Assembly: GCA_039199225.1 (NCBI GenBank)
Contig: JBCCSZ010000155.1
Span: 1-17,481 of the forward strand
DNA: 17,481 nt
DNA from: JBCCSZ01 sp039199225
Lineage (GTDB): Bacteria > Bacteroidota > Bacteroidia > Chitinophagales > Saprospiraceae
Direction of reading: 5' to 3'
Positions 15,435 to 17,481 of the stretch are shown here, in pieces; within the stretch, counting starts at the first letter, position 1; each line of letters opens with the position of its first letter. Both the position numbers and the translations under genes were made by a program. Under the pieces are notes generated by a model that ran no database searches, was not told the DNA's origin, and worked only from the letters and a program-made list of their open reading frames with translations.

Positions 15435-16838
15435 TTAATTCACAATCAGCATCAAGGAATCGGCTTTGGTGCGTTGCTTGAGCCAATCCTGCAATTGCTT
15501 CAGCTCGCTCTTGCGGGGGCGCTTGCGGAAGCTCGCGTAGGCCAAAAACAAGGTATCCTGACGGAGACTATCGATATTGGAGATAACTGTTGGGCTGACA
15601 GACAACTCCTGCACATTCGCATTGATGGTTTTCAGCTCGCGTACCATATCGGCCAGTGGTAATTCCTTGGCTTTGTAGCGCAACAATTCCGCTTCCAGCA
15701 GTTGGATGCGATCGTCCTTGCTCTTCAGCTGCTCCTGGTTCTGTTTATAGAGATTGTCGATAAACTCGCTACGCAATTGTTGATTCATCCTTTCGACATC
15801 TGCAATGCCAATGCCCTCTTCCTGTTGGTTGAAGCCCTGTCGTACATCCAGCTTCGTGCCATGGAGGTTGTACATATGAAGCTTGCGCTCGCAAAGCTCC
15901 AGGATTTCTTCATCGATTTTTTTGCCGATCAAACGCACTTGGATCGTATTGACCGTATCGGTATAAATGAATTTACGACTGATGATGGGACTGTCCTCAA
16001 ACTGCAATTCAGACCGTACAAAGGCAGCAGCGTTCCGCTCGAATACAGTCTTTCCAACGATTCTAATGGCAGTATAGACACTGGGAATGATCGTCAGGAT
16101 CACAAAAAAGGCAATGTATCGCTTGACGCGCGTTTCCGTGGCTGGATCAACGTGATCCTTGGATGGGAAGCGGAGAAAGCGCACGATGAGAAAGGTGGAC
16201 AAGCTGATGAAGACACTGTTGATGAAAAACAGGTAAAAAGCGCCAAAGAAATAATTCCAGTTGCCGGTTGCCAGGCCGAAGCCGGCCGTACAGAGGGGCG
16301 GCATGAGCGCCGTCGCAATGGCAACACCCGGTACGGCATTGCTTTTCTCTTTTCTGGACCCAGCAACAATGCCGGCCAAGCCTCCAAAGAAGGCAATCAT
16401 CACATCCCACAAGGTCGGCTGGGTGCGAGCCAGCAATTCCGACTGAGGCTCCAAGATCGGCGAAATGCTGAAATACAAAGCCGACACCAGCACGGAAATG
16501 ACGACCGCTACCCCCAGGTTTTTGACAGATTGCTTAATCAGTTCCAAACTGTTGATGCCCACGCCGAGCCCGACCCCCATGATCGGTCCCATGAGTGGCG
16601 AAATCAACATCGCACCAATCACCACCGCTGTACTGTTGACGTTCAAACCAATGGAGCAAACCATAATGGCAAATACCAAAATCCAGAGGTTGGTCCCTTT
16701 AAATGGAACGCCTTTCTTGATTTCTTCAATGGTTGCTCGCTCGCTCGCCTGGTCTTCTCCCAAATCGAAGAGGTAGCGAAGATACTCACTGAAATTTTTA
16801 GTAAAATCTGGTACAGCTGATTTCCTGCGTCTTGCCAT
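15435..16838 (-). CDS. DUF389 family membrane protein with coiled-coil tail
   Basis: This is a 467-residue inner-membrane protein. After a basic N-terminus (MARRRK) there are about six hydrophobic segments (roughly 49-66, 70-94, 107-128, 143-160, 194-221 and 240-262). They include the family motif GAMLISPLMGPIMG (75-88) and a second conserved block GVAIATALMPPLC (171-183), which together identify DUF389. The C-terminal 200 residues are soluble: a small domain (about 285-335, TIQVRLIGKKID), then a predicted coiled coil (350-405, Gln/Glu/Leu rich) and a basic segment (FRKRPRKSELKQ). The biochemical function of DUF389 is not established; transport or sensing is conceivable. It converges on the LuxE-like gene across 87 bases with no clear terminator, and is divergent from the sigma factor gene. 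Confidence 0.9.
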   Translation of the reverse strand: MARRRKSAVPDFTKNFSEYLRYLFDLGEDQASERATIEEIKKGVPFKGTNLWILVFAIMVCSIGLNVNSTAVVIGAMLISPLMGPIMGVGLGVGINSLELIKQSVKNLGVAVVISVLVSALYFSISPILEPQSELLARTQPTLWDVMIAFFGGLAGIVAGSRKEKSNAVPGVAIATALMPPLCTAGFGLATGNWNYFFGAFYLFFINSVFISLSTFLIVRFLRFPSKDHVDPATETRVKRYIAFFVILTIIPSVYTAIRIVGKTVFERNAAAFVRSELQFEDSPIISRKFIYTDTVNTIQVRLIGKKIDEEILELCERKLHMYNLHGTKLDVRQGFNQQEEGIGIADVERMNQQLRSEFIDNLYKQNQEQLKSKDDRIQLLEAELLRYKAKELPLADMVRELKTINANVQELSVSPTVISNIDSLRQDTLFLAYASFRKRPRKSELKQLQDWLKQRTKADSLMLIVN

Positions 16839-16903
16839 CGGTTCGAGTGCTTTGCGGGGCTAAGGTATAGAAAATCCTGCTTATACGACTTTAAGTAACA
16901 AGG

Positions 16904-16936
16904 CAAAGTTGTGGGAAGTAGGCAGTTTTCACAAAA
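16904..16936 (-). promoter_or_regulatory. Probable Bacteroidota-type promoter for the DUF389 gene
   Basis: On the minus strand, TTTTG (16936-16932) is followed after 20 bases by CAACTTTG (16911-16904), seven of eight bases of TAnnTTTG. Spacing and orientation fit transcription towards the ATG at 16838, with a leader of about 60 bases. The remaining divergent region (16937-17055) shows no comparable plus-strand promoter. Confidence 0.45.
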
Positions 16937-17061
16937 CAGACTCCACGAGAAGACACAAAAACAAGCCGCCTCCAGCCGCAACACCCATATTTTTTTATCC
17001 ATTTAAAGTAACCTTTTGCCTTCATACGTTACTATTTATATGAAACTACCAATGGATGATT

Positions 17062-17481
17062 ATGGATTCAACAACCAATAAGGCATTTTTAGCACAATAT
17101 CGCGACATACACGAGCCCTTCGTCCGCTATTGCAGCAGCCGCGCCTACGGCATCACAGAGACAGAAGACCTGGTACAAGAAGCTGTTCTAGCCACTTTAA
17201 AGGGCTTTAGCAGATTAAAAGACTCCCAAAAATTGCTGTCTTACATGATCGGTGTGGTCAACAACATCCTTCGAAATAAAAGGCGAAAAGCCCGTTTTCA
17301 AGGAGCATGGGACGAAAAAGTCCTTCAAAAACTGGAAAGTCAAACGCCCAGCCCAGAAATCGCACTGGACATCCACTACCTACTCAAAGCCATGGATCGC
17401 CTACCAGAAAAGCAAAAAGAAGCTATTTTATTATTTGAAGTAAGCGGCTTTAGCATTCGAGAAATCAGCGAGTTACAAGAA
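17062..17481 (+). CDS. Sigma-70 family (ECF-like) RNA polymerase sigma factor, partial
   Basis: The frame is open from 17062 to the window edge (140 codons, no stop), so the 3' end is missing. The protein starts MDSTTNKAF. Region 2 is visible as FVRYCSSRAYGITETEDLVQEAV (about 20-42), the usual D-L-V-Q-E core-binding signature, and continues through LLSYMIGVVNNILRNKRRK. Region 4 begins with LPEKQKEAILLFEVSGFSIREISELQ (about 114-139), a helix-turn-helix. The two-domain layout without region 3 is that of ECF sigma factors, which redirect RNA polymerase in response to a signal and are often controlled by an anti-sigma gene just downstream (off window). An in-frame ATG at 17056 is an equal alternative start. 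The leader contains a 6-base dyad, AGTAAC/GTTACT (17007-17012 and 17028-17033). Confidence 0.88.
   Translation, partial: MDSTTNKAFLAQYRDIHEPFVRYCSSRAYGITETEDLVQEAVLATLKGFSRLKDSQKLLSYMIGVVNNILRNKRRKARFQGAWDEKVLQKLESQTPSPEIALDIHYLLKAMDRLPEKQKEAILLFEVSGFSIREISELQE

Noticed and set aside
15702..16820. Plus-strand open frame of 372 codons opposite the DUF389 gene
   Set aside because: It mirrors the DUF389 coding frame, is low in hydrophobic structure and rich in His/Asp/Arg as shadow frames are, and shows no family motif.

Overview
The window looks like chromosome from a Bacteroidota bacterium, probably a marine or free-living member of the Saprospiria (Lewinella-like). The signs are a type IX secretion (T9SS) C-terminal sorting domain, an RHS protein of the signal-peptide type common in that phylum, a DUF4199 protein, Bacteroidota-style lipoproteins, promoter boxes of the TTTG / TAnnTTTG type, and few Shine-Dalgarno sequences. 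Most of the window is about half G+C by eye; the first ~700 bases are clearly more A+T rich. The taxonomic call is an inference.

Bases 1-8033 hold a minus-strand polymorphic-toxin locus, read from high to low coordinates. It starts with a secreted M43-type metalloprotease homologue carrying a T9SS sorting domain, whose zinc site has been lost (a predicted pseudoenzyme). After an 18-base gap comes a 2217-residue RHS/YD-repeat protein with an exchangeable-looking C-terminal tip. Last is a small, previously uncalled reading frame that overlaps the toxin's 3' end and runs off the window; it sits where an immunity gene should be. The tip and this frame share the A+T-rich composition, as expected of a toxin/immunity cassette swapped onto a resident RHS core. 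This is the most interesting part of the window.

Bases 8034-9975 hold a gene-free stretch of about 320 bases with a 12-base inverted repeat, a DUF4199 membrane protein, and a predicted lipoprotein alpha/beta hydrolase of the proline-iminopeptidase type. Divergent from it, at 10094-11236, is a lipoprotein that keeps both active-site cysteines of the aerobic formylglycine-generating enzyme. A good Bacteroidota-type promoter lies in the divergent gap.

Bases 11252-13750 are housekeeping: a uridine-phosphorylase-like enzyme (minus), then a plus-strand pair in which an ArsC/Spx-like thioredoxin-fold protein overlaps aerobic coproporphyrinogen III oxidase (hemF) by 8 bases. hemF overlaps tail-to-tail with a small GNAT-like protein, which is probably co-transcribed with an upstream lipoprotein of unknown function. 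Bases 14343-16838 carry a LuxE-like AMP-forming acyl-protein synthetase (plus) and, convergent to it, a DUF389 membrane protein with a coiled-coil tail. The window ends inside a sigma-70-family (ECF-like) RNA polymerase sigma factor on the plus strand. I saw no tRNA, rRNA, CRISPR array, transposase or clear rho-independent terminator.
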